Shown here piece by piece: positions 29,055-37,265 of a stretch of DNA of 64,000 bases (the stretch's first letter is position 1; each line of letters begins with the position of its first letter). This DNA is from Leifsonia shinshuensis. GTDB lineage: Bacteria > Actinomycetota > Actinomycetes > Actinomycetales > Microbacteriaceae. The stretch lies in assembly GCF_014217625.1 (NCBI RefSeq), contig NZ_CP043641.1, forward strand, positions 186,001-250,000, given 5' to 3'. A model generated the notes under the pieces. It searched no databases. It had not been told where the DNA came from and saw nothing but the letters and a program-made list of their open reading frames with translations. The translations under genes and the position numbers were made by a program.

Positions 29055-29406
29055 GTACGTCCGATTCTTCCGCCAGCCGCTGCGCCCGACAAGAGTGTTC
29101 GTACCTAAGATCCGAAATCTGACGGACTAGGCGTGTGTGCCTCGCGATTTCTTCCCTGGAAGGCTCGATGGGCCAGGTCCCCGACCGTAACCGCGTCGTG
29201 GTTGCGGTTCACGTTCTGGGCGCAGCCTGCGAAGCGAGCGGGTCGGCGAATCCGTCCTGCGAGGGCGTGGTGCGCCGCCCCAAATGGTGTCCGGCGCGCC
29301 GCGCAGGCCGACTTATCTGTCGTACTCGGATCCTTAGGTCTCTTGTCGCTCGCTGCCAGAGCGTTTGCGCTTCACATTCAGGATCAGTTGTCCTCTCTGG
29401 GGCCGA
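29055..29406. other. Non-coding stretch with a degenerate copy of the hairpin
   Basis: About 350 bp without a recognisable gene; short open frames here have no codon bias or known domain. At 29271-29298 a second stem (GCGCCG with CGGCGC around CCCCAAATGG) resembles the terminator at 29016-29054, which has CCCCCAATGG in the same place. The two may be an old duplication bordering this segment. Base composition is lower in GC than its neighbours. Confidence 0.5.
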
Positions 29407-29661
29407 TTACATCCCCATCCACTTGTAGTCGAATGCCCATCCGATGGGCTGGAGGCCGGCCCACACGACGAATAGGCCGGTGTTGTCGTAGCACGGGCGC
29501 GAGATGTAGTAGCCCAGCTTCTGAGTCTTGTTCTGCTCTGCTACACATGCCGCCTTCGAAGAATAGAGACCTGCTGTGTCGGCGAATGCCGGAGCAGCCG
29601 TTCCCGTGAACAACGCAGCCGTGACTGCTACTCCTGCGCCAAATCGCGCGAGCTTCTTCAT
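29407..29661 (-). CDS. Small secreted protein with two cysteines
   Basis: Product of 84 residues with a clear Sec signal peptide: a basic MKKLARFG start, a hydrophobic core and AAPAFA before a probable cleavage after residue 27. The mature part of about 57 residues starts DTAGLYSSKAAC and contains just two cysteines (AAC and RPC), which may form one disulfide, and several aromatic residues. I do not recognise the family; many actinobacteria encode such short exported Cys-x(n)-Cys proteins. AAGGAA lies 6 bp upstream of the ATG. Codon usage is less GC-rich than neighbours, suggesting transfer. Confidence 0.7.
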   Translation of the reverse strand: MKKLARFGAGVAVTAALFTGTAAPAFADTAGLYSSKAACVAEQNKTQKLGYYISRPCYDNTGLFVVWAGLQPIGWAFDYKWMGM

Positions 29662-29937
29662 GTAGAGTTCCTTACTTTTGTGTCGGCGCTGACTCGCACT
29701 CGAGTTCGTGAGGCCGACGTGTGATAGCGAGCCCGAGACTGCGAACCGCCACACTGATCGTCTCCGGCGACGTTCGATATGACCAGAGTGGTTGAACCAG
29801 ATATTGCAAACGTTAAGTTCGCCGGACGCCGTCACATTACGTAGAGCGTTTGACGATGCACATCCTCCCTTGAAAGGTTTGATGTGCCGCCAACCGTCCG
29901 CCGGCACATCACACCCCTTCACAAGAGAGGCACAGCC
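29662..29937. other. Divergent promoter region, secreted protein / metQ
   Basis: No gene in these 276 bp. It is relatively AT-rich. GCACATC at 29858-29864 and GATGTGC at 29881-29887 form a 7-bp inverted repeat 50 bp before metQ, a candidate operator or leader hairpin. I see no SAM riboswitch core here. Confidence 0.4.
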
Positions 29938-30897
29938 ATGCCCGACGCCACCCCGCCCGGAACCGTCCCTGCGCTCCCGGAGAAGCCCAAGCGCTCCAAG
30001 ACCCCGTGGATCGTCGGCATCGCCGTCGTCGCGGTCCTCGCCGTCTTCGGCGGTGTGATCGCGGTCGTCAACGCGAACAACAGCGGCTCCGCCGACGCGG
30101 CGGGCACGACCGTCGCCGTCAAGATCGGGACCACCGAGCAGTCCGCACCGTACTGGCCCATCCTGAAGAGCGAGGCGGCCAAGGAGGGCATCGACATTCA
30201 GGTCGTCGGGTTCAAGGACTACACGCAACCGAACGCCGCCCTCGCGAACGGCCAGCTCGACCTCAACCTCTTCCAGCACCTGCAGTTCCTGGCGAACTAC
30301 AACGTGGAGTCCGGCCAGAACCTGGTCCCGATCGCGTCGACCTACGTCGTCCCGCTGTCGCTCTACTCGAAGAAGTTCACCTCGCTGGACGCGCTGCCGG
30401 CCGGGGCGAAGGTCGCCATCCCGAACGACCCCACCAACCAGGCGCGCGCCCTCCTCGTGCTACAGAAGGCCGGGCTCCTGAAGCTGAAGAACGGCGGGAG
30501 CACGCTCTCCACGCCGGCCGACATCGACGCCGCGGCATCGAAGGTCACGGTGCTTCCGGTCGATGCGGCCCAGACCGCGCCCGCGCTCGACTCGGCAGAC
30601 GCCGCGGTGATCAACAACACCTTCGTCGGCCCGGCCGGGATCGACCCGAAGTCCGCCCTGTTCCAGGACGACCCGAAGAGCTCCGCTGCCGAGCCGTACA
30701 TCAACGCGTTCGTCGCCCGCGCGAAGGACAAGGACAACGCGACCTTCCTGAAGATCGCCGACCTGTACCACTCGAAGGCCGTCCAGGACGCCGTGCTCGC
30801 CGACTCGAAGAACACCGCCGTGATCGTGCAGAAGCCGCAGGCCGACCTGATCGCGATCCTGCGCTCGCTGGAGACGTCCATCAAGGCGGCGAAGTAG
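29938..30897 (+). CDS. metQ: Methionine ABC transporter substrate-binding protein, membrane-anchored
   Basis: NlpA/MetQ-family binding protein of 319 residues. The core starts VAVKIGTTEQSAPYWPILKSEAAKEG and shows family motifs DYTQPNAALANGQLDLNLFQH and VAIPNDPTNQARAL. Unusually, there is no lipobox cysteine. A proline-rich cytoplasmic start is followed by one hydrophobic helix (about 24-44, WIVGIAVVAVLAVFGGVIAVV) that would anchor it as a type II membrane protein. It is first in metQ-metN-metI. Substrate methionine, or a related compound, is inferred from the family. Confidence 0.9.
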   Translation: MPDATPPGTVPALPEKPKRSKTPWIVGIAVVAVLAVFGGVIAVVNANNSGSADAAGTTVAVKIGTTEQSAPYWPILKSEAAKEGIDIQVVGFKDYTQPNAALANGQLDLNLFQHLQFLANYNVESGQNLVPIASTYVVPLSLYSKKFTSLDALPAGAKVAIPNDPTNQARALLVLQKAGLLKLKNGGSTLSTPADIDAAASKVTVLPVDAAQTAPALDSADAAVINNTFVGPAGIDPKSALFQDDPKSSAAEPYINAFVARAKDKDNATFLKIADLYHSKAVQDAVLADSKNTAVIVQKPQADLIAILRSLETSIKAAK

Positions 30898-30899
30898 GC

Positions 30900-31925
30900 G
30901 TGAGCGCCCTCATCGAGTTCCGCGGCGTCACCAAGAGCTTCCGCTCGGGCGACGCCGCGGTCTCCGCCGTCTCGGACATCGACCTGACCATCGAGCGCGG
31001 CGAGATCTTCGGCATCATCGGCTACTCCGGCGCGGGCAAGAGCACGCTGCTGCGGCTCATCAACGCGCTGGAGCACGCGACCGCAGGCTCCGTGATCGTC
31101 GACGGCCGCGACCTGACCACGCTGCGTGAGCGCGACCTCCGGAGCGTCCGGGCGGGGATCGGGATGATCTTCCAGCAGTTCAACCTGTTCCGCTCACGCA
31201 CGGTGTTCGCGAACATCGCGTACCCGCTGAAGGTCGCGGGCTGGCCCGCCGACAAGCGCAAGCAGCGGGTCGCCGAACTGCTCGCCTTCGTCGGCCTGAC
31301 CGAGAAGGCCTGGGCGTACCCCGACCAGCTCTCGGGAGGCCAGAAGCAGCGCGTCGGCATCGCCCGGGCGCTCGCGACGAACCCGGCCATCCTGCTCGCC
31401 GACGAGGCGACCAGCGCGCTCGACCCGGAGACGACCGCCGACGTGCTGGCACTGCTCAAGCGGGTCAACGCGGAGCTCGGCGTCACCATCGTCGTCATCA
31501 CGCACGAGATGGAGGTCGTCCGCTCGATCGCCGACCGGGTCGCCGTGCTCGACTCCGGCCGGATCATCGAGCTGGGGACAGTGTTCGACGTGTTCTCCGA
31601 CCCGCAGACCGCGACGTCGCAGCGCTTCGTCGGCACGGTGCTGCGCAACCAGCCGGGCGAGGCCGACATCGAGCGGCTGCGCGGCAAACACGCCGGGAGG
31701 ATCGTCTCGGCGCGCATCCACGATGACGGCCGCCTCGGCGCCGTGCTCTCCGACGCGGTCGGCCGGCACGGCGTCCGGTTCGAGATCGTCTACGGCGGCA
31801 TCTCGGCGCTGCAGGGCCGGTCGTTCGGCAGCCTGACGCTCGAACTGCTCGGCGAACCCGACGCGGTGGACGCGCTGGTGGCGGAGCTGCGCACGGTCAC
31901 CGAGGTCGAGGAGGTCGCGGCATGA
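30900..31925 (+). CDS. metN: Methionine ABC transporter ATP-binding protein
   Basis: ATPase of the importer, 341 residues. Walker A GYSGAGKST, Q-loop FQQFNLF, signature LSGGQKQR, Walker B ILLADEATSALD and H-loop THEM are intact. The C-terminal about 100 residues (from ERLRGKHAGRIV) form the NIL/C2 regulatory domain that in E. coli MetN binds methionine and inhibits transport. GTG start 2 bp after the metQ stop; its own stop overlaps metI by 4 nt. Confidence 0.95.
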   Translation: MSALIEFRGVTKSFRSGDAAVSAVSDIDLTIERGEIFGIIGYSGAGKSTLLRLINALEHATAGSVIVDGRDLTTLRERDLRSVRAGIGMIFQQFNLFRSRTVFANIAYPLKVAGWPADKRKQRVAELLAFVGLTEKAWAYPDQLSGGQKQRVGIARALATNPAILLADEATSALDPETTADVLALLKRVNAELGVTIVVITHEMEVVRSIADRVAVLDSGRIIELGTVFDVFSDPQTATSQRFVGTVLRNQPGEADIERLRGKHAGRIVSARIHDDGRLGAVLSDAVGRHGVRFEIVYGGISALQGRSFGSLTLELLGEPDAVDALVAELRTVTEVEEVAA

Positions 31926-32581
31926 ACGACTGGTCGACGCTTTGGCCGGTGTACCTGACCTCCATCGGACAGACCCTCTGGATGGTTGTCGCGACGCTCG
32001 TGCTCGGCGGCGTCCTCGGCCTCGCGCTCGGCGTCCTGCTCTACACGACGCGGCCCGGCGGGCTGCTGGAGAACCGGGTGCTGTCTGCGGTGCTGAACGT
32101 GCTGGTCAACTTCGTCCGGCCGATCCCGTTCATCATCTTCATGACCGCGGTGGCGCCGCTGACCCAGGCGGTGCTCGGGACCTTCCTCGGCACGCCTGCG
32201 GCGATCTTTCCGATGACGATCGCCGCGACGTTCGCGATCTCCCGCATCGTGGAGCAGAATCTGGTCACGATCGACCCCGGCGTGATCGAGGCGGCGCGCG
32301 CGATGGGATCGAGTCCATGGCGGATCATCTCCACGCTGCTCATCCCGGAGGCGCTCGGCCCGCTCATCCTGGGCTACACGTTCGTGTTCGTGGCGATCGT
32401 GGACCTGTCGGCGGTCGCGGGCAGCCTGGGCGGCGGCGGGCTCGGGGACTTCGCGATCTCGTACGGCTACCAGCGGTACAACTGGGTCGTGACGTGGGTC
32501 GCGGTGCTCACCATCGTGGTGCTGGTGCAGGTGGCGCAGTTCGTGGGCAACCGGCTGGCGCGGAAGGCGCTGCGGCGGTGA
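31922..32581 (+). CDS. metI: Methionine ABC transporter permease
   Basis: Membrane-spanning subunit, 219 residues with five or six hydrophobic helices. The EAA loop contacting the ATPase reads EAARAMGSSPWRIISTLLIPEALG. VRPIPFIIFM in the third helix is typical of MetI. It overlaps metN by 4 nt, completing a D-methionine-type importer with metQ. Confidence 0.95.
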   Translation: MNDWSTLWPVYLTSIGQTLWMVVATLVLGGVLGLALGVLLYTTRPGGLLENRVLSAVLNVLVNFVRPIPFIIFMTAVAPLTQAVLGTFLGTPAAIFPMTIAATFAISRIVEQNLVTIDPGVIEAARAMGSSPWRIISTLLIPEALGPLILGYTFVFVAIVDLSAVAGSLGGGGLGDFAISYGYQRYNWVVTWVAVLTIVVLVQVAQFVGNRLARKALRR

Positions 32582-32650
32582 GGCGGTCGGCCGGCCGGTG
32601 CGTCCGTCCGGTGCCGGGGCCGAGGGGGCGCTGACCGCGTCGGCCGGCGG

Positions 32651-33871
32651 CTACGCCCTCGCGGTGTAGCGGCCGACCGGCCGCAGCCGCAGCGGGCGCT
32701 CGCGGTACTCCGCGAGCGCGTGCACGATCCAGCCCGCGGTGCGCGCGGTCGCGAAGATCACCTCGCCCGCGTCGTCGGCCATCCCGCCCGCGAGGGAGAG
32801 CGCCGCGAGCGCGAGGTCGACGTTCGGCGCGGCTCCGGTGCGCTCGCGCAGCAGGGCGGCCAGCGCGTCGACGGCGGCCACCACCGGTTCGGCTCCGGGG
32901 ACGTCGGCGAGCATGCCGAGCAGGATCCGCCCGCGCGGGTCGCCGCCGGGGTAGAGCGGCTGGCCGAAGCCCGGGACGGGTCCGCGCCCGTCCGCCACGG
33001 CGTCCGCGACGACCCGGGCGGGCTCCTCGCCCGCGGCGATCCGGGCGAGCATGCGGTGCGCGGCGCGGCTGGCGTTGCCGTGCAGGGGTGAGTCGAGCGC
33101 GCCGAGGCCGGCGACGACCACGGCGTAGGGGGTCGCGCGCGCGGACGCGGCCGCGCGGGCGGCGAGCGTGGAGACGGCGAGGTCGTGGTCGAGCAGCAGG
33201 ACCAGCGCGGCGTCGAGGGTGCGCAGGGCCTCGGGGGAGGCGGGGTGCGGGGAGAGGCGGGCCCAGAGCGCGGCGGCGAGGGTAGGGCCTTCGAGGGTGG
33301 GGTCGTCCGGCGCCGACTTCTCCGGAAGAACCGCCACCATCCCCGCGATCAGCCGTTCCGCGGCTCCTGCCACGGCCTCCGGATCGAGCGAGGTCCGCAG
33401 CGGGTCAGCCGCCGCCAGCGCCGTCACCGCCACCAGCTGGCGATCGCGGTCACCTGCCCCGGCCGGCAGCGCCTCCGCGACCCGGCGGGCCGCCTCCAGC
33501 CCGGGGCCGGCCGCGAACCGCACCGACGCGTCCCACACTCCGGTGAGCGCCCAGTGCGCCACCACCTCGAACGGGTCCGCGGCTAGCTCGGCGGCCGGGC
33601 GGCCGCGGTAGTACAACTCGCCGTCGTCGATCAGCGCGAAGTCCGTCTCGATCACCATCAGCGGGCGGCCCTCCGAGCGCGGCGGTCGGGAGGACGTGCG
33701 GCGGCGGCGCGCCGAGGCGAAGGCCTCCACCTCCAAAGGCTCGAACGTGGACCCGGCCGCGGTGCGCTCGCGGGTCAGCAGCCCGCGCGCGACGTACGCG
33801 TACAGGGTCTCCAGCTTCACGCCGAGGCGGTCGGCGGTCTGTTCGGCAGTGAGCCGCGGGAGGTCGCTCAT
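32651..33871 (-). CDS. Helix-turn-helix / citrate-synthase-fold fusion protein
   Basis: Product of 406 residues. Residues 1-60 form a MerR/excisionase-like DNA-binding domain (LTAEQTADRLGVKLETLYAYVARGLL). The rest is a citrate-synthase fold: IDDGELYYRGRPAAEL, SPLHGNASRAAHRML, PNVDLALAAL. Of the three classical active-site positions, the first His (PLHGN) and Asp (NVD) are present, but the second is changed: GFGQPLYPGGDPRG has Gln where citrate synthases have GHxxY. Divergent from an intact citrate synthase across 51 bp holding a perfect palindrome. It may be a transcription factor sensing oxaloacetate, citrate or an acyl-CoA; catalysis is doubtful. Confidence 0.82.
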   Translation of the reverse strand: MSDLPRLTAEQTADRLGVKLETLYAYVARGLLTRERTAAGSTFEPLEVEAFASARRRRTSSRPPRSEGRPLMVIETDFALIDDGELYYRGRPAAELAADPFEVVAHWALTGVWDASVRFAAGPGLEAARRVAEALPAGAGDRDRQLVAVTALAAADPLRTSLDPEAVAGAAERLIAGMVAVLPEKSAPDDPTLEGPTLAAALWARLSPHPASPEALRTLDAALVLLLDHDLAVSTLAARAAASARATPYAVVVAGLGALDSPLHGNASRAAHRMLARIAAGEEPARVVADAVADGRGPVPGFGQPLYPGGDPRGRILLGMLADVPGAEPVVAAVDALAALLRERTGAAPNVDLALAALSLAGGMADDAGEVIFATARTAGWIVHALAEYRERPLRLRPVGRYTARA

Positions 33872-33872
33872 A

Positions 33873-33890
33873 TTGATCCGATCAACGTTG
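33873..33890. promoter_or_regulatory. Candidate operator between the divergent citrate-synthase genes
   Basis: TTGATC-C-GATCAA (33873-33885) is a perfect palindrome and overlaps CAACGTTG (33883-33890), a second perfect palindrome. It abuts the start codon of the HTH fusion gene and lies just before a TAGAAT hexamer (33898-33903) facing the other gene. A likely binding site for the fusion protein. Confidence 0.5.
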
Positions 33891-33897
33891 ACGTGCG

Positions 33898-33903
33898 TAG
33901 AAT
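33898..33903 (+). promoter_or_regulatory. -10 hexamer TAGAAT of the citrate synthase gene
   Basis: TAGAAT with an upstream TTGATC 19 bp away (33873-33878); the -35 would coincide with the palindrome, so a bound repressor would block it. Confidence 0.4.
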
Positions 33904-33922
33904 CCACGTTCACACTACTGGC

Positions 33923-35092
33923 ATGGACCGCATGAACGACACCCTCATCGACGTCCCGCGTGGGCTCACCAACGTCGTCGCCGCCACCACGGCGCTCGGC
34001 GACGTCCGCGGGCACGAGGGGTTCTACCACTACCGCCAGTACTCGGCCATCGACCTGGCGCGCGAGCGCAGCTTCGAGGACGCCTGGTACCTGCTGCTGT
34101 TCGGCGAGCTGCCGTCGGCGCAGGAGCTGGCGGCGTTCCGGGAGCGGATCGCCGCGGCGCGACGCATCCCGGAGTCGGTGGCCGAGCTGCTGCCCGCGAT
34201 CGCCCGGCTGACCGCGGGCGGCGACCTGCTGGCCGGGCTCCGGATGGCGCTCGCCGCGGTCGCCGCGGCCGACGGGATGCGGCCCGTCTACGACGAGGAC
34301 GGGGACGAGCGGCTGAGCGACGCGATCCGCATCGCGGCGGTCACGCCGGTGCTGCTGGCGTCGCTGCACGCCTACGCGGAGGGGCGGACGCCGCTGGAGC
34401 CGCGCGACGACCTCGGCCACGTCGCCGGCTACCTCCGCCTGATCACCGGACGCACTCCGGACGCCGCCCACGAGCACGCGCTCAGCGCCTACCTGACGGC
34501 TGCGATCGACCACGGCTTCAATGCCTCCACCTTCACGGCCAGGGTCATCGCGTCGACAGGCGCGGACGTCGCGGCGGCGGTGGACGGCGCGCTGGGCGCC
34601 CTGTCCGGCCCGCTGCACGGCGGCGCGCCCAGCCGCGCGCTCGACACCCTCGACGCGATCGGCGCGCCCGAGAACATCGACACGTGGATCACCGAGACCG
34701 TGCACGCAGGCGGACGCGTGATGGGCTTCGGCCACGCGGTGTACCGCACGGAGGACCCGCGCTCGGTGCTGCTGAAGGAGGTCGCGCAGGGCTTCGGCGG
34801 CGACCGGGTGGACTTCGCGGTGCGGGTGGAGGAGCGCGTCCAGCAGCTCCTCGAGGAGCTGAAGCCCGGCCGCGGGCTGCACACGAACGTCGAGTTCTAC
34901 GCGGGCGTGGTGATGGAGCTGTGCGGGATCCCGCGCGAGCTGTTCACGCCGACGTTCGCCGCGGCGCGCGTGGTCGGCTGGACGGCGCACATCCTGGAGC
35001 AGGCGGCGGACGGCAAGATCCTGCGGCCCTCGTCGCGGTACGTCGGCCCGCCGGCGCCCGAGCCGCTGCCCGGACGCTCGATCGCGGCCTGA
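33923..35092 (+). CDS. Citrate synthase (citrate/2-methylcitrate synthase family)
   Basis: Product of 389 residues (386 if the ATG at 33932 is used). Condenses oxaloacetate with acetyl-CoA or a related acyl-CoA. Active-site regions are intact: GPLHGGAPSRA (first His), GFGHAVYRTEDPRS (second His), and TNVEFYAGVV, where Glu replaces the more common Asp as in some actinobacterial CitA-type enzymes. N terminus DVPRGLTNVVAATTALGDVRG. Divergent from the HTH fusion protein, its probable regulator. No clear Shine-Dalgarno. Whether it is the main TCA enzyme cannot be told. Confidence 0.9.
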   Translation: MDRMNDTLIDVPRGLTNVVAATTALGDVRGHEGFYHYRQYSAIDLARERSFEDAWYLLLFGELPSAQELAAFRERIAAARRIPESVAELLPAIARLTAGGDLLAGLRMALAAVAAADGMRPVYDEDGDERLSDAIRIAAVTPVLLASLHAYAEGRTPLEPRDDLGHVAGYLRLITGRTPDAAHEHALSAYLTAAIDHGFNASTFTARVIASTGADVAAAVDGALGALSGPLHGGAPSRALDTLDAIGAPENIDTWITETVHAGGRVMGFGHAVYRTEDPRSVLLKEVAQGFGGDRVDFAVRVEERVQQLLEELKPGRGLHTNVEFYAGVVMELCGIPRELFTPTFAAARVVGWTAHILEQAADGKILRPSSRYVGPPAPEPLPGRSIAA

Positions 35093-35166
35093 CGCGGGGC
35101 GGGTGGCGGGCGTATCGTGCTGCTCGGCGGCCGCGTCAGCGGTTCGCACGAGCGACGGAGGACGCC

Positions 35167-35802
35167 ATGCGCGGAGCGGTGCGGCACGTGGAGTGGGTCG
35201 GCGACGAGGACCCGGAGCGGCTGGAGGCGGCGGTCGTCACCTTCGCGCCCGACCGGCTGGACGCGCTCGGCACGTCGCGCACGACGGACTACGTCACCAG
35301 CTGGGCGCTGGAGACCGGGCCCGACTGGGTGACCTCCCGGCTGTCCGTCGCCGTCGACGGCCGCGGTTTCACCCGCTGGCTCGTCCTCACCCGCGACGCC
35401 CACGGCCGCTGGGCCTCCGAGTCGTACACGCACGGCGACGACCGCTACCACGACGAGCCGATGGCCGCTCCCGGTATCGCGGATCCCGGGAGCCTGGGCG
35501 GCGCGCTCGACTGCGACCTGGCGCTCTGCCCGGTGACGAACACCATGCCGATCCTCCGGCTGCGTGCGCTGGAGGGGCTGGAGGAGACCGAGCTCACCAT
35601 GGCGTGGGTCGACCTCCCGTCGCTCGCGGTGGTCGCCAGCCGCCAGGCGTACAGCGCGGCCGAGCCGTTCGACGCGGGAGCGGGCCGCTCGGTCGTTCGC
35701 TACCGGAGCGTCGGCAGCGGGTTCACCGCCGACCTCGGCGTGGACGAGGACGGCCTGGTCATCGACTACCCGCGCCTCGCCCGCCGCATCCGCACCCGCT
35801 GA
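35167..35802 (+). CDS. Putative glycolipid-binding family protein
   Basis: Product of 211 residues matching the PF06475-type putative glycolipid-binding family (formerly DUF1089): WALETGPDWVTSRLSVAV, GALDCDLALCPVTNTMPILRL, then TMAWVDLPSLAV and QAY. A cytoplasmic beta-rich protein without catalytic motif; function unproven. GGAGGAC lies 4 bp before the ATG. Convergent with an MFS gene; a long perfect inverted repeat fills the gap. Confidence 0.72.
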   Translation: MRGAVRHVEWVGDEDPERLEAAVVTFAPDRLDALGTSRTTDYVTSWALETGPDWVTSRLSVAVDGRGFTRWLVLTRDAHGRWASESYTHGDDRYHDEPMAAPGIADPGSLGGALDCDLALCPVTNTMPILRLRALEGLEETELTMAWVDLPSLAVVASRQAYSAAEPFDAGAGRSVVRYRSVGSGFTADLGVDEDGLVIDYPRLARRIRTR

Positions 35803-35805
35803 CGC

Positions 35806-35862
35806 CGAGGGGCACGTAAACGCCCCCAAAACGCGCTCTTAGGGGCGTTTACGTGCCCCTCG
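35806..35862. terminator. 21-bp perfect inverted repeat between convergent genes
   Basis: The arm at 35806-35826 (starting CGAGGGGCACGTAAACGCCC) is repeated in exact reverse complement at 35842-35862, around a 15-nt loop. It lies 3 bp after one stop codon and 11 bp before the other. Symmetric and able to form in both transcripts; probable bidirectional terminator. Confidence 0.75.
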
Positions 35863-35873
35863 ACGGTTGTGCG

Positions 35874-37265
35874 TCAGGGGGTGGGGGCGAGGGCGTCGTA
35901 GTCGCGGAAGCCGCGGCGGACGCGGACGATCGTCGCGACCAGCACCACGATCAGCAGGCCGCCCAGCAGCGGAGGGAACCAGAGGGCGCCGGTGAGCGCG
36001 AGCACGCCGATGTAGAGGTCCCCGAGCCGTGGGCCGCCGGTCACGACGACGGTGAAGACGCCCTGCAGTCTGCCGCGCATCGCGTCGGGCGCCGACGCCT
36101 GCAGGATGGTCATCCGGAAGATCGAGCTGACGTTGTCCGCCGCGCCCGAGGCCGCGAGCAGCACGGTGGCCGCGATCAGCGCGGGGAGGTTCGCGTCGGC
36201 GATCGACGCGGCGCCGCCGGCCGTCCCGCTGAACGCGACGACTGCGAGCACGATGCCGAAGCCGAGGATCGCGGCGCCGTAGACGATGATCGCCCGCTCC
36301 ACCGCACGGCCCTGCCGGCGCACGCCGCCGAGCCGGCCGGAGAACACGCTGGAGACGAGCGTCCCGACGGCGCCGGCCGCGGTCAGGATGCCGACCGTCA
36401 CCGGACCGCCGCCGATGAGCAGCGCGCCGACCGCCGGGAACAGCGCGCGCGGCTGCCCGAAGGTCATCGCGATGATGTCGAGCACGAAGGTCATCGACAG
36501 GTTCGGCGCCGACTTCAGGAACCGCAGCCCCTGCAGCACCGAGGACAGCCCGGCGCTCTGCCGCTCGCCCTCCGGGATGATCTTCGGCAGTGTGAAGATC
36601 CCGAGGAACGCCGCAGTGAACAGGATGACGTCGACCGTGTACGTCCACGGGATGCCGACGCTCGCGACCAGGAGGCCGGCGAGCGCGGGGCCGACGGTGA
36701 CCATGACGCCCATGCTGATCCCGCCGAGCGCGCTCGCCGCCGGCAGCAGCCGGGCGGGCAGGAGTCGCGGGGTGATCGCCTGCCGGGTGGCGCCGATCAT
36801 CACCGTGGCGACTGCGTTGAGCGTCGTGAGCACGTACAGCGGCCAGACCACCTGGATGTGCATCCAGGCGAACACCGCGATCCCGGCCGTGGAGGCCCAC
36901 GCGACGACCGCCGTGACGAGTGCGACCGTCCGCCGGTCGAAGGCGTCGGCGAGCACGCCGCCGTACAGCCCGAACACGATCATGGGCACGAGCGCGAACA
37001 GCGCGACGAGCGACACGGCCAGTGTCGAGTGGGTGAGGTCGTAGATGTGGAGGCCGACGGCCACGACCGTCATCTGGCCGCCGATGCCGGAGATCGCCCC
37101 GCCGAGCCAGAGCCGGGCGAACGCCGGCGACTCCTTCAGCGGGCTGAGGTCGACGAAGTGCCGGGAGTGGGCCAGTCGCGGCTCATCGTGCGCAGCTGCG
37201 CCCGAGCCGCCGGGCGCGCTCGTATCGTCGGGCTCCTTGGTGCCCGGCGCCTGGCCGGCGCTCAG
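35874..37265 (-). CDS. MFS exporter (probable CTG start)
   Basis: Major facilitator protein of about 463 residues, of the type with HSRHFVDLSPLKESPAFARLWLGG before the first helix and FGLYGGVLADAFDRR in loop 2-3. The first ATG in frame is at 37073, which would cut off most of helix 1 (LWLGGAISGIGGQMTVVAVG). Upstream there is no ATG, GTG or TTG, but CTG at 37263-37265 overlaps the TGA of the preceding gene as CTGA and gives a complete N terminus. Substrate unknown; related members export siderophores or drugs. Confidence 0.8.
   Translation of the reverse strand: MSAGQAPGTKEPDDTSAPGGSGAAAHDEPRLAHSRHFVDLSPLKESPAFARLWLGGAISGIGGQMTVVAVGLHIYDLTHSTLAVSLVALFALVPMIVFGLYGGVLADAFDRRTVALVTAVVAWASTAGIAVFAWMHIQVVWPLYVLTTLNAVATVMIGATRQAITPRLLPARLLPAASALGGISMGVMVTVGPALAGLLVASVGIPWTYTVDVILFTAAFLGIFTLPKIIPEGERQSAGLSSVLQGLRFLKSAPNLSMTFVLDIIAMTFGQPRALFPAVGALLIGGGPVTVGILTAAGAVGTLVSSVFSGRLGGVRRQGRAVERAIIVYGAAILGFGIVLAVVAFSGTAGGAASIADANLPALIAATVLLAASGAADNVSSIFRMTILQASAPDAMRGRLQGVFTVVVTGGPRLGDLYIGVLALTGALWFPPLLGGLLIVVLVATIVRVRRGFRDYDALAPTP

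Noticed and set aside
29133..29609. Plus-strand frames opposite and upstream of the secreted protein gene
   Set aside because: They lack ribosome binding sites and known domains. The minus-strand secreted protein has a signal peptide and RBS.
29662..29937. SAM or other riboswitch before metQ
   Set aside because: No conserved aptamer core could be recognised; only a 7-bp inverted repeat is seen.
37073..37073. ATG at 37073 as the start of the MFS exporter
   Set aside because: It would remove most of the first membrane helix and leave the conserved upstream sequence untranslated.
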